DNA of 64,000 nt from Pocillopora verrucosa (Eukaryota; Cnidaria; Anthozoa; Scleractinia; Pocilloporidae): NCBI RefSeq assembly GCF_036669915.1, contig NC_089323.1:18945127-19009126 (forward strand), read 5' to 3'. How positions within the stretch are numbered: position 1 is the first letter of the stretch; each line of letters opens with the position of its first letter. Below the pieces are notes generated by a model. That model searched no databases and was not told the origin of the DNA. It worked only from the letters and a program-made list of their open reading frames with translations. Positions 10,102 to 21,747 of this stretch are shown here, piece after piece. A program made the translations under genes and the position numbers.

Positions 10102-13100
10102 TCAAAGTTTTGTTTGGTGAGGACTGATAATATCTAAAATAACACAGTGAACCATAATCACCTCCAAATACTTCCTTGTCCCAACGCAAGGATCGCCAAA
10201 CTGGCCGTTTGTTGCCTGCAAAAAGCAGCTTTGCTTTCCCTGGCACTTGCTCTTCACTATATCAATCGACCCTGCGGCTCCACAGTTTGTGGTTTTAACT
10301 GGTCCCGGACAAAGATGCCGACCAGTTAAACGACCGTAGTTCGCCGACCTGATATCAATTTTCTTCGGAGCGGGGCACGAAATATGCTGTGACCTTCCTT
10401 CGCAGATGTGCACGAGTACAGTTTTTTCCACACATTCGTACTTCACCTATGTATTGAAATAGGGACATATTATTTTTACAAATTCTACCGAAACAGAACA
10501 AGTTTGTTTTGGTAAAAGATCTAAACCATAATCACCTCCAAATACTTCCTTGTCCCAACGCAAGGATCGCCAAACTGGCCGTTTGTTGCCTGCAAAAAGC
10601 AGCTTTGCTTTCCCTGGCACTTGTTCCTCACTATATCAATCGACCCTGCGGCTCCACAGTTTGTGGTTTTAACTGGTCCCGGACAAAGATGCCGACCAGT
10701 TAAACGACCGTAGTTCGCCGACATGATATCGATTTCCTTCGGAGCAGGGCACGAAATCTGCTGTGACCTTCCTTCGCAGATGTGCGCGAGAACAGTTTTT
10801 TCCACACATTCGTACTTCACCTATGTATTGAAATAGAAACATGTTATTTTTACAAATTTTACCGAAACAGAACAAGTTTGATTTTGGTAAATGATCTGAC
10901 CCATAATCACCTCCAAATACTTCTTTGTCCCAACGCAAGGATCGCCAAACTGGCCGTTTGTTGCCTGCAAAAAGCAGCTTTGCTTTCCCTGGCACTTGCT
11001 CCTCACTATATCAATCGACCCTGCAGCTCCACAGTTTTCGGTTTTAACTGGTCCCGGACAGAAATGCGGACCAGTTAAACGACCGTAGTTCGCCGACGTG
11101 ATATCGATTTTCTTCGAAGCGGGGCACGAAATATGCTGTGACCTTCCTTCGCAGATACGAACGAGAACAGTTTTTTCTACACATTCGTACTTCACCTGTG
11201 TATTGGAATAGGAACATGTTAAATTTACAAATTTCACCGAAACAGAACGAGTTTGATTTTTGTAAAAGATCTGACCCATAATCACCTCCAAATACTTCTT
11301 TGTCCCAACGCAAGGATCGCCAAACTGGCTGTTTGTTGCCTGCAAAAAGCAGCTTTGCTTTTCCTGGCACTTGCTCCTCACTATATCAATCGACCCTGCA
11401 GCTCCACAGTTTGTGGTTTTAACTGGTCCCGGACAGAGATGCGGACCAGTTAAACGACCGTAGTTCGCCGACGTGATATCGATTTTCTTCGAAGCGGGGC
11501 ACGAAATATGCTGTGACCTTCCTTCGCAGATACGAACGAGAACAGTTTTTTCTACACATTCGTACTTCACCTGTGTATTGAAATAGGAACATGTTAAATT
11601 TACAAATTTCACCGAAACAGAACGAGTTTGATTTTTGTAAAAGATCTGACCCATAATCACCTCCAAATACTTCTTTGTCCCAACACAAGGATCGCCAAAC
11701 TGGCCGTTTGTTGCCTGCAAAAAGCAGCTTTGCTTTTCCTGGCACTTGCTCCTCACTATATCAATCGACCCTGCGGCTCCACAGTTTGTGGTTTTAACTG
11801 GTCCCGGACAGAGATGCGGACCAGTTAAACGACCGTAGTTCGCCGACGTGATGTCGATTTTCTTCGGAGCGGGGCACGAAATCAGCTGTGACCTTCCTTC
11901 GCAGATGCGAACGAGAACAGTTTTTTCCACACATTCGTACTTCACCTATGTGTTGAAATAGGAACATGTTATTTTTACAAATTTTACCAGAATAGAACGA
12001 GTTTGATTTTAGTAAAAAGATCTGGATAAAGATCAATGTCCTTAAACGATTATTCGGAAACTGCCCGTGGTTGAGTCGCGATTGGCTGGCTGGTAACCAA
12101 TCAGTGATCAGGCAAATTAGGTCACTTGTATCAAAGTACCATGAACTAAACAATTTCACAGTCGCAAAAAGGAAATAACATTAATCTCTGGAAGCAAGTA
12201 TTGAAGTGATTCATATCGTTTGAATTTCTCTTGTGAAAATTATATTGGCTATTACTTGCAACATAAGAAGTGGAGCGAATATTTATAATCTAAGTCTTAA
12301 GTTGTCCTTCTTCAAGGTGAACTCACCGTTAGATGTTTGAAGGTTCCAACACAGGGGTCTCCAAACGCTTCGTTCTTCGCGTCCAAAGTACACCTTGTCT
12401 GTCCTTGACATTCGTTTCTAGCGACGCTCATGGAGCTATCAGCATGACAGTTTGTGCTTCCCCCTCGATCACAGACACCTTGTTGGGTGCGGCCATAGGA
12501 TGCGCTCAATATATTGATGTCTAACCCTCTGCAGTCAATTGTCATGTGCTCATGTTCGCAAACTGTCTTTTCCGCTGTGACAAAAAGAGAGAGCATCACG
12601 TAGGGGCTCGGTTAATGTGTCCGAGAGATTGATCTTTTTTCATCTTTGTTTAAATTAGGAGAAAAACTACATTTTCTGATTGATAAATTACGGCCACAAT
12701 AGACAACGATGATTCTTGTGCTTTGTAAGTGAAATTTTGAATTCCTAGCCGGGAAACTGAGATAAAGACTAAACATGTCAAAATTTACTGCGAATGTGTC
12801 CGTTAAAAGTTGCTTCTCTTAAGTCGAGCCCGTCCACGTTTCTTATTACCTGTTCTGTGATATTATCTTGGTATTATATCACGGCTATGATTTTTTTGGA
12901 ATCCTGAAAATTTCTAAGCCTCTCCTTCTTGTCCATAACTTCTTTCTAAAGAGATCTGGAGTGTGATTTTGGTGAGTTCGAAGAATGGCCGAGATCAGGA
13001 TATTTCAGTTTACTTAACCAAAAAAACGAGGGGTAATATCAAGCCTTTTTTTACTGGAAACTATACCTGGATTGGCAAACGCCACTGTAAGGAGGGAGAG

Positions 13101-13118
13101 AGTTAAAAAACCCAACAT
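10102..13118 (-). CDS. secreted SUEL-type lectin with six tandem domains (lectin A)
   Basis: Exons: 13118-13067 (signal peptide MLGFLTLSLLTVAFA), 12574-12327, 11945-11661, 11570-11286, 11195-10911, 10820-10536 and 10446-10102; 594 residues. After the signal exon (phase 1) each exon is one SUEL domain in phase 0. Every domain has the sugar-binding YGR and FGDPC motifs and the family cysteines; the first domain is diverged (SASYGRTQQG), the other five are nearly identical. SUEL domains bind L-rhamnose and D-galactose, and there is no membrane or GPI anchor, so it should be a soluble extracellular agglutinin. The introns between domains 2-6 are only 89-90 nt. The last exon is read past the donor used by the internal exons, giving a short tail ending SPHQTKL; a further 3' exon cannot be excluded. 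Confidence 0.88.
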
Positions 13119-13990
13119 CTTTCCTTTCGACTTGAACCTGAAAGAAATCTGAAAATCATGAAGCGTTCTTAGACTTCTTAGAGCAAATATATACAATTAT
13201 TGCGAGTTCAGTGAAATTAATGAGATAATAATTTTTGATTTCTTAGAAATAAGAATATTTTCTTCGTAATCAACAGTTAAAATGTCTTCAGTTGTGGAAG
13301 GATATTTTTTTTTAGACACATTCCAACCTTTTTTTGTTTCCGCATGTAACGCCTCTTATTGTATCTTATAGATTGAAAGTTCGAGACTTAATGAGGTCGT
13401 TTAAATTTTATTGCGTAGTTTTCCAGTCGGATAAGCTTAGATCAAGTTTTTTTGAGCCGAAGCTCGCTTAGCTCATGATGAAATATTCAATTGGAGAAAA
13501 ATTTCCTTCTCACCTAATTGCTTTGTTTTCAAACAGTCTCTCTAAGTCCCTGAAATTTCTGATCTGTTGTCTAATGCGTCAACGACACTGTGGTGAGAGA
13601 AACTATGTGTGCATCTTTAGAAGACTACCAAAGCGCTTTGTTTGAACATTTTCTAAATATAAGGAATCTCATCTAAGCTTAGATGTTATTTAACATTTTC
13701 CACGTAAGTAAATAATTCATTTTGAATGTTTCGTATAAACACTGTCCCTTTTGTAAAGTCACGTACAAATATCACACACTAATACGATAAGATTTTTTGT
13801 TTTGGTGGTTTACTGTATCAGTTCTCTAAAGGGTCTCTTTTTGAGGAAAGAAAAACTGATGTGAGTCACTACATAAAAACTAACTTGGAAATTTAGAAAT
13901 ACTCACATGTGGCTGTTATGTAATTGCTTTATCTAAAAATACCTGTGGAATATTATTGTTTGTTTTTTTTACTTGTCGTTATGACTACTT
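13119..13990. other. 5' flank of lectin A
   Basis: Presumed promoter and 5' untranslated sequence of lectin A, conserved in unit B (20853-21747) and unit C (29153-30022). The three copies match up to the sequence GACTACTT at the transposon boundary. No promoter element can be named. Confidence 0.5.
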
Positions 13991-15395
13991 AAAGGCCCAT
14001 TTTCACCCTTGATGCAACGCGCGCCGCGAACCAATTTCCTGTGACTCGAAATTCCAAGATTACTGAAAACCCGGTTCTAAAATCGTCTTTCTCAAGAGCT
14101 ATCCTGTACATATAGTCAATTGTTTTATGGTAAATACATTAACCGTTCGTCATTTTACAGTTTCCCTACAGTATTTTGAATTTTTATCCAGTAAAGTCCG
14201 AAGAGAAATTTTTTTAAGTGACACGCTTGGATTTCTACATACTCTGTTAACAGGATCGGCGAAACGGACAACGTTCGAGTTTTTTCACTCTCTAGAGGCG
14301 CTTGAGGATTCTAAATAAAGGTTAAATATTTTCCAATAGAAATTGGTATTTTTAAAAGAAAATATGGAAAAATATCAGACTGCCGGACGTTTAGTTATTC
14401 GAAGACCGTGTCCGGTAGTGTCCGAAGAAAATTTTCCAAGTATTACGCTTGGATCTCTCTGTACTCTGTGTACAAGGTCGGCGAAACGGACAACGTTCCA
14501 ATTTTTTCACTTTCTAGAAGCGCTTGAGGTTCTAAATAAAGGTAGAATATTTCCCACGGAAAATTGGTATATTTCAAAGAGAAATATTGAGTTATTTAAG
14601 GATCGTGTCCGGCCGTGTCATTGAAAAGTTTCTAAGTGTCAAGCACTTGGATGGCTTCGTACTCTGTATACTGGGTTGGCGAAAAACATCAAGTTCGAAA
14701 CTTTTGGCTGCCTGGAAGCGCTTTAGGATTGTAAATAAAGGTAGAACATTTTTGGATAGACATTTTTTGGATTTCGAAGAGAAATATGGAAATATATCGG
14801 ACTGCCGGACGTTTAGTTGTTTTAAGACCGTGTTTGGCTGCCGGACGTTTAGTCACTTCATTGCAGGAACATCAGCGACACTGACAGTTTGCGTTACAAT
14901 TCGTATTTGCTGCTTTGCATGGACAACAACCTCGACCACCCTTTCGAGCGCAAGCTCCTCTCCACGGGCAGGAAACTTCAACTGAACCTTGGTCCTATGG
15001 TCTTAAGGATGGCCCAAGGATGGCAAACTTCAATAAAAAAAAAAATTGATGTTGGAATGAAAACGTGTTGGATCAGCATTTTCACCTTCCTCGAAATGCT
15101 CGCAAGGATTTTCGTGTTCCTCTTCGGCAGCAACCGACCCATTGGTGTTTATTACCTTGGAATCTACTAAATCAATGGATTCATCTGATTCCATACAGGA
15201 TTATAACGTGTAGTATTGTATGAAACAGAATTATTTTGACAAACTCACCAAACTAATCGGAGAAAACGCAGAAGCTATTTGAGACAACGTGGCAAGGTAA
15301 AATAACTGGCCAATCAGAGGCGCTATTTAAACAAAAGCGGTGGTTCAAAACGGAAGTAAACGACTGCGTTGCATCAAAGTTGGAAATGGGCCTTT
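13991..15395. mobile_element. TIR DNA transposon, non-autonomous, in unit A
   Basis: The left end reads AAAGGCCCATTTTCACCC then TTGATGCAACGC. The right end is its near-perfect reverse complement, GCGTTGCATCAAAG then TTGGAAATGGGCCTTT, giving roughly 30-bp terminal inverted repeats. The interior has about three diverged tandem segments and no transposase. Flanking bases are compatible with a TA target duplication but are not decisive. The same insertion is in unit B (21748-23150) and absent from unit C, whose homology stops exactly here. A short relative of the end (AAGGCCCATTTTCACC) occurs near 16744 and 25031. Confidence 0.8.
14180..14860. repeat. three tandem ~215-bp segments inside the transposon
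   Basis: Each segment contains a CGCTTGGAT-like block, ACTCTGT, a GGCGAAA block, a GAAGCGCTTGAGG-like block, AAATAAAGGTAGAA and GAGAAATAT, often closing in ACTGCCGGACGTTTAGTT. Segments start near 14190, 14418 and 14620. The open frames 14127-14318, 14343-14624 and 14587-14985 are by-products of this repeat structure. The same array occurs in unit B at about 21950-22620. Confidence 0.7.
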
Positions 15396-17100
15396 AGGGC
15401 ATATTTAAGCGTAAGAACTGAGCTCAAAGTCCACCATTACAGGAGGTTTAACGCAAATCAAGTGATAGCAAGGAACTGAACCTCTTGGATTGCAGTAGTT
15501 AAACCCTCAATTGCGACATTTGCCTTTCAGATCTTTCCAGCAATGGGTTATACAAACCATATTACGTCTCATGATGATTTGTCTCCAATTTTCTCAATTT
15601 AAATATACAAAGTCAGTGATGAGGAAATCACACGAAAATCTGCCAATCTTCCAAAATCGGCTGTAAGAACGACTTACAACTGATGACATCAACAATCAAG
15701 CGAACAAAACTATTCTAGACAATAAGCTGCACTAAAACCCAACAAAGCAGCGAAATACACTTGCAGTGTCTATGTTGCAAATCAGACTACAAAGGCGAAA
15801 TATTAAAAATACTTGTATTGTTATTAATATGAATACGAAAACACCCTTGGAGGGACTTTCTCGTCAGCGTAATTCTAATTTGCATTCAAACTATTCACAG
15901 TCAAGAAAAACCTTTCTCGTAAATCGGCTCCCATCTTTCGGGTTAAAAGAAAGTAAACTCAAATGAAGTCACCACCAAAAATACGAACAAGTTTGTTAGT
16001 CATAAAAAAAGTTAACCGTACAGATTTTTCTTTAGTTTTAACTGAAATAAGCTACCGTTCGCCATAAAATGGCTACGACGTTGTATGGCCGTCAGCGCTA
16101 ATAAAGTAATCTGCGATAAATTTGCTTACCAAAACTAGTAACTGGATATTGTAACTCGTCGTAGATAACCTGTAGGCCTTCGCAAATTCCAGTATTCTGA
16201 TCACGGTAACAACAGAGTATACCAGTCACCTTGTATTATATAAGTAACTCTAAAATGTTGGAAAAGGGTGAACACAAACACTTATCCGGTCATAAAGCCG
16301 TTGTTGGTTTATTATCATTAATGTTATTACTACTATTATTATTATTTAAGGTGTCGAATCTATTTATAGTCAAGAAGTAATTTTCTGCAATCTGCGTCGC
16401 CCTGTCACGCAAAAGCAAACAAAATATAAATCAAACTCAGGAAAGAAAATAAAAGAAACCGGAAAAGAAGTAACTCGAGCTGTGTATTTTCTAAGATGAG
16501 AAAAAGATATGCCTGAGCAACAAACTTACTTAATTTTGTTTTCAAATTGCTCGTCATGCAACATCTAATCCTATTGATAGTTTGCACGGATGATTTTGAA
16601 CCGGCGATACGGCTCAAAAATTCAAACCATAGGAGATGGATGCCAGAGGGTGTGATTGATTAATGCTCGATCCGTAAATTTTAGTAATAATTAAGTGAGC
16701 CATATCTACAAGCACCGCGGTGAAACATTCCGTAGCTCACTATAAGGCCCATTTTCACCTTCATTACAACTTAACGTCGATTTGAGTGTCATTTAGAAAT
16801 GGGTGTTACCGCTGGAATTTGTGCATAGAAGGCTCGATTTATTCCTTTCGGCATTTACTTCAGGGTCACGTAGACCTGCCGAAGCGTAATAATTAAGTTC
16901 GGATTAATGCGTTCTAGAAAAGGTGAGATCATTTTGGAGGAAAACTCTAAGAGATGAAACAATAGCGCAATAAAGTGACCTCAAGCGGCTGCGTCTACAC
17001 GCGTATCCTTTTTGTTTTAACGTGTCAATGAACGCCAAAGAATAATCGAGAACATTTTACGAAAGATATTAAAGTTCACACGGCAACCAGGTGGACAATC
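15396..17100. other. gene-free spacer of unit A
   Basis: Shared with unit B (23151-25140) apart from local replacements: near 15752-15903 unit B carries a LINE fragment instead, and near 16300 the two units diverge again. No open frame has family features; those at 15766-15966 and 16617-16405 are conserved only because the DNA is duplicated. Confidence 0.5.
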
Positions 17101-17109
17101 AGACATGGT

Positions 17110-17280
17110 TTGATGCTACTCTGATTTTTTTTTCCAATCATAACCACTAATCGGCGTTACCACCAGCGCCTCCAAACAAAGGCGCTAAAGGCGCTTTTTT
17201 TTTTTTTTTATTCATCATAACCACTAATCGGCGTTACCACCAGCGCCTTTGTTTGGAGGCTTGGCATATTAACTCCGCCC
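17110..17280. repeat. direct and inverted repeat cluster
   Basis: The segment CATAACCACTAATCGGCG plus TTACCACCAGCGCCT occurs twice in direct orientation, at about 17139-17171 and 17216-17248. Between and after them GCCTCCAAACAAAGGCGC is matched by its reverse complement GCGCCTTTGTTTGGAGGC, so the region can form a hairpin around a poly-T run. Unit B lacks it, so it is probably a small insertion in unit A. Confidence 0.7.
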
Positions 17281-17394
17281 ACGCTCCTTTAAATCGTGAC
17301 GATGGCGGCTTGCTTCTTGACGCCTGTTTATACCTCGTCAGAAAAAAAGGCAGCTAATTAGTGATCGTCTAAAAGGACCTCTTGTTGCAGCGTT

Positions 17395-17445
17395 TAGATC
17401 ACCCCTGATGAAGGCACTAGACAGGAGTGTCGAAACGTTGGGTCT
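17395..17445 (+). ncRNA. hammerhead-ribozyme-like motif
   Basis: Reads ACCC, CTGATGA, a hairpin arm GGCAC closing on GTGTC, then GAAAC, GTT and GGGT. CTGATGA and GAAA are the two halves of the hammerhead catalytic core, GGCAC/GTGTC can form stem II with one wobble pair, and ACCC/GGGT can form stem I. There is essentially no stem III, as in minimal hammerheads that act as dimers and are reported from Penelope-like retroelements. The match to the core is seen; catalytic activity is inference. Confidence 0.45.
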
Positions 17446-17732
17446 ATGAATTGTAACTTCTTCGGTTACATTCATTAAATCTGTAAACCAGAGAAGCATC
17501 AAACCATGTCTAACATTTTATGACTTGAAGTTTTTTCGCTCAATGTTCTCACGTTTGATTTGTATTTATTAAAACAGAGTATTTTCAGAGCTTTAAAAAG
17601 AGACCTTGAACGAGCATATTTGATGACTGTAGGCCAAAGTTCGCATTTTACTTCTTATTATTGGCGTTGTAATTTATGCCCACCCATCTTTTACCGGCGC
17701 GTGTGAAGCATGAATTTCAGAGAATGACTATG

Positions 17733-18865
17733 GGGCGCCAAACCAGTCAATATTCCCTCTGTATTTATGTGACCCAGTTTACTTTTTATATGGTCAGTTC
17801 GACTTTTTATGCGGTCAACTTTTTACTTTTTGTATTGTTAACTTGAGTTTTTATAGGGTTAACTTTTTCTTTTAATAGGATCAATTTTTACCTTTTATAT
17901 GGTTAACTCGAGTTTTTATATGGTCAACTTTTAACGTTCTATATGGTCATGTCGACTTTTTATAGGGTCAACTTTTTACTTTTTATATCGGTCAGTGTTA
18001 AGGCAGACTACACATATCAGACTGCATACCGCAGACCAGGGGTTAAGTGCAGACTGAGGTTAAAATGCTGACTGAAGACTACAGACCAGGGGTAGAGGGC
18101 AGACTCGGTTCAAAAACAACCTGCTTCCCCGGAAAAACTTCGAGAATGACCTGGGATCGTGGCCGCGTAAGTTGTGAGAGGCTGAAAATAATCGTCACGG
18201 CGATCAATGTTTCGATGGTTTTGGCGTTGGCATATTGTTTTAAGGTAAGAACACTTAGAAACGTAACTGTTTGTATATGCAGTCTACAGTCAGCTAAATA
18301 CATTTCCCTTATTCATATAAGAAGTAAACAGTTCTACTGAGCAACATTAGGTAGCTTTAACATACATGTACCTCATGCATACTTTGTTCGGCCTTAAAAG
18401 TAGTAGCGATAGACTTTCATCACACATCGGCAATTTTTATTACTTGGAGAATAAAAACCTGTTTCTCATACCTTTGTTTTGCGCTGCGAAGGTAAGCGTG
18501 ATCTTGGAATGGTGCTTTATATCAGAAGCTTCAAGACATTCAACAATTCGCTCTTGTGCTTCACGATCAGGTCGATACCGCGGTCATAAACGGTTGATTC
18601 TTCAAGAACCGAATCTGCCTTTTACCCCTGGTCTGTAGTCTTCAGTCACCATTTTACCCTCAGTCTGCACTTTACCTCCGGTCTGCAGTCTGCGTTTTAA
18701 AAAGTAAAAAGTTGACCATGTAAAAAACTCGAGTTGGCCATATAAATACTAAAAAGTTAACTATATAAAAAGTCGACTTGACCATATAAAAAGTACAAAG
18801 TTGACCATATAAAAAGTGAACTGGGTTACAGAAATACGAAGGGAATATTGACTGGTTTGGCGCCC
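17733..18865. mobile_element. long foldback element between units A and B
   Basis: Begins GGGCGCCAAACCAGTC and ends with the complementary GACTGGTTTGGCGCCC. The arms are several hundred bases long: the left arm has repeated TTTTTATATGGTCAACT-type motifs (17780-18000) followed by GCAGACTGAGG and CAGACCAGGGGT motifs, and the right arm carries their reverse complements (18597-18830). The middle has no transposase. A shorter relative separates units B and C. Flanks are GACTATG on the left and TATAACGTAGAC on the right at both junctions. Confidence 0.8.
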
Positions 18866-20368
18866 TATAACGTAGACTTAGGGTCCCTGAAAAGGTACCC
18901 CGTTCGAAAGCTCTTTGCAACCCACTGGGATTTTGCCGGAATCCTCCTGGCATGACCGTGGAATTCTCATAAGAATCTTACCAGGATACTGACAGAAACC
19001 TAGCGTTTCTGAAAAGGTACACCCTTACGAAAGTTCTTAGCAGCCCGCTAGGATTCTACTGGAATCTCCCCGGCATCACCGTGGGATTCTCATAAGGGTC
19101 TTACCAGGATACTGACAGGAAAATTAGCGTTCCTGAAAAGGTAACCCGTAACACTGAGATAATCCTGTCATGCTAAGTTGGGTGGCGCTCTTTGGACCCC
19201 GCTGGGATCCCACCGGAATCCCCCCGGCAACACTCCGGGATTCTCTTGTCTAACAATCAAGAGCTTCTTTGATGGGTGATCAGCTCCTTTATTCTCCTGA
19301 CCTCAATTTTTTGATTCAGGAGTGATATGGTAAGGAGAAATTAGATGCTAGTCACTCTTAGGGGTTAAAGGATTAGTGGCACATCGGCGCACGCCAGGGA
19401 ATGTGAGGCTTTGAACGGTACAAGCGAGCGAGAGAGGTGGCACTAGTAATGAGGAAATTGTTAGTGCCAGATCCCCAGTAAACCTCTCCCCAACTCGTCC
19501 CAAATCGGCGGGCATGTAAAACACCAAAAATGAGGGCCCGCTGGAACGCTATCAATACTTCCACAAAGAAACGAATACACGGAGACATTCATTGGCGTCG
19601 AAAATTATTTTTAATGGTCCCTGATACGTAAACTACAAAAACTACATGGGATCACTTGTTTTCAGTGGTTGACGCTTGGAATACTCAGTGGAATCCTTTA
19701 CCAGTCACATCTGTATTTGATCTGTGAAACTATACGATTAATTGCAAGTTAGTTTCTTTTATATGTCCTGCAGGTTTGTTCATGCTTTAGTCTGTTTAGC
19801 TTTTTGCTTAAGTTCAAGGTTGTTGTGCAATTGTAAGTCTCGCCTTGTGTAGGTTTTTTGAAGACCAATTGATCATAATGAAATTTTCCTCACAATGAGT
19901 GAGTTACAACCTTGGTTACCACGGTTGGGAATTTTGCCTGTCGTGAATTTCGTCCCACCCCCTGCAAAGCGTAAATTTGACAAAACAGCTTCAGGTACCA
20001 AGAGTTCGTATTTTAGTAAAATCCATCATTGAAAGGAGAATAAAAGAAGCCACGCCAGTTAAGTAGGTTTGAAGTCTAAATAGGATGTTTGTGTCAGTGT
20101 TCGATACAATTCACCCAACATTGTAGTTTCTTTAATTCAAATGGTGATCTCTGGCAATTTTCATGGTGTAAAATGGAGAGGGGGGGGGGGGGAAATGTGA
20201 TGTTGTCGTCGTTCAAAACTGTCCAGTCTAGCATTTAAGGGCATGCTAGTGTGTTTTTGATCAATCATTCACTTTCCATGAAAAGATACGCCCCTGGTAA
20301 TTTTTAGATCAAAGTTTTGTTTGGTGAGGACTGATAATATCTAAAATAACACAGTGAACCATAATCAC

Positions 20369-20852
20369 CTCCAAATACTTCCTTGTCCCAACGCAAGGAT
20401 CGCCAAACTGGCCATTTGTTGCCTGCAAAAAGCAGCTTTGCTTTCCCTGGCACTTGCTCTTCACTATATCAATCGAACCCGCGGCTCCACAGTTTAAAGA
20501 CTAAACATGTCAAAATTTACTGCGAATGTGTCCGTTAAAAGTTCCTTCTCTTAAGTTGAGCCCGTCCACGTTCCTTATTACCTGTTCTGTGATATTATCT
20601 TATCATTATATCTCTGCTATTTTTTTCTTGGAATTCTGAAAATTTCTAAGCCTCTCCTTAGTGTCCATAACTTCTATCTAAAGAGATCTGGAGTGTGTAT
20701 TTCGTGAGTTCGAAGACTGGCCGAGATCAGGATACTTCAGTTTACTTAATCACCAAAAAAACGAGGGGTAATATCAAGCCTTTTTTACTGGAAACTATAC
20801 CTTCATTGGCAAACGCCACTGTAAGGAGGGAGAGAGCTAAGAAACCCAACAT
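20369..20852 (-). pseudogene. deleted SUEL lectin (lectin B)
   Basis: Only two pieces remain: the signal-peptide exon 20852-20801 (MLGFLALSLLTVAFA, GT donor intact) and the 3' part of a last-domain exon, about 20494-20369, encoding the second half of a SUEL domain including the FGDPC segment. The two are joined by a deletion: sequence matching unit A around 10283 passes directly into sequence matching 12765, at AGTTTAAAGAC. The surviving domain piece has no acceptor and lacks the YGR half, so no lectin can be made. Compared with unit A about 2.48 kb is missing. Confidence 0.85.
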
Positions 20853-21747
20853 CTTTCCTTGCGACTTGAACCTGAAAGAAATCTAAAACAAACCTTTGAT
20901 TTTGAAAATCATAAAGCGTTCTTAGACTTCTTAGAGCAAATATATACAATTATTGAGAGTTCAGTGAAATTTATGAGATAATAATTTTTGATTTCTTAGA
21001 AATAATAATATTGTCTTCGTAATCAACAGTTAAATTGCCTTCAATTGTGGAAGGCTATTTTTTTAGACACATTTTAAACCTTTTTTGTTTCCGCTTGTAA
21101 TACCTCTTGTTGTATCTTATAGATTGAAAGTTCGAGACTTCCTAATAAGGTCGTTCAAATTTTATTGCGTAGTTTTCCAGTCGGATAAGTTTAGATCAAG
21201 TTTTTCTGAGCCGAAGTTCGTTTAGCTCGAGGTGAAATGTTTCATTAGTGAAGAATTCTCTTCTCACCTTATTGCTTTGTTTTCAAACAGTCTCTCTAGG
21301 TCCCTGAAATTTCTGATCTGTTGTCAAATGCGTTAAGGACACTGTGGTGAGAGAAACTGTGTATGCATCTTTATAAGACTACCAAAGGGTTTTGTTTGAA
21401 CATTTTCTAAATATGAGGAATCCCATCTAAACTTACGTGTTATCTCAAATTTTCCGCGTAAGTAAATAATTCACCCCTAAATGTTTCGTATAAAGACTGT
21501 CACCTTTGTAAAGTCACGTACACATATCACGCACTAATACGATAAGATTTTTTGTTTTAGTGGTTTAATGTATTAATTCTCGAAAGGGCCTTTTTTTTTA
21601 GGAAAGAAAAACTGATGTGAGTCACTACACAAAAACTAACTTGGAAATTTGGAAATACTCACATGTGGCTGTTATGTAATTGCTTTATCTAAAAATACCT
21701 GTGGAATATTATTGTTTGTTTTTTTTTACTTTTCATTATGACTACTT

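Larger units (their letters stand above)
7749..17732. repeat. lectin duplication unit A
   Basis: First of three tandem units. It begins at a block reading GTAGACTTAGGGTC and runs through a MITE, the six-domain lectin gene, a TIR transposon and tail sequence to GAATGACTATG. The same order recurs in units B (18866-25730) and C (26308-30022), and long stretches of the three read almost base for base the same. Unit A is the longest and carries the only six-domain lectin. Its left end is the least sharp, because the GTAGACTT block is itself a repeated motif here. Confidence 0.8.

Noticed and set aside
14127..14985. Series of overlapping plus-strand ORFs
   Set aside because: They fall on the three tandem segments of the TIR transposon, repeat with the array period and resemble no transposase.
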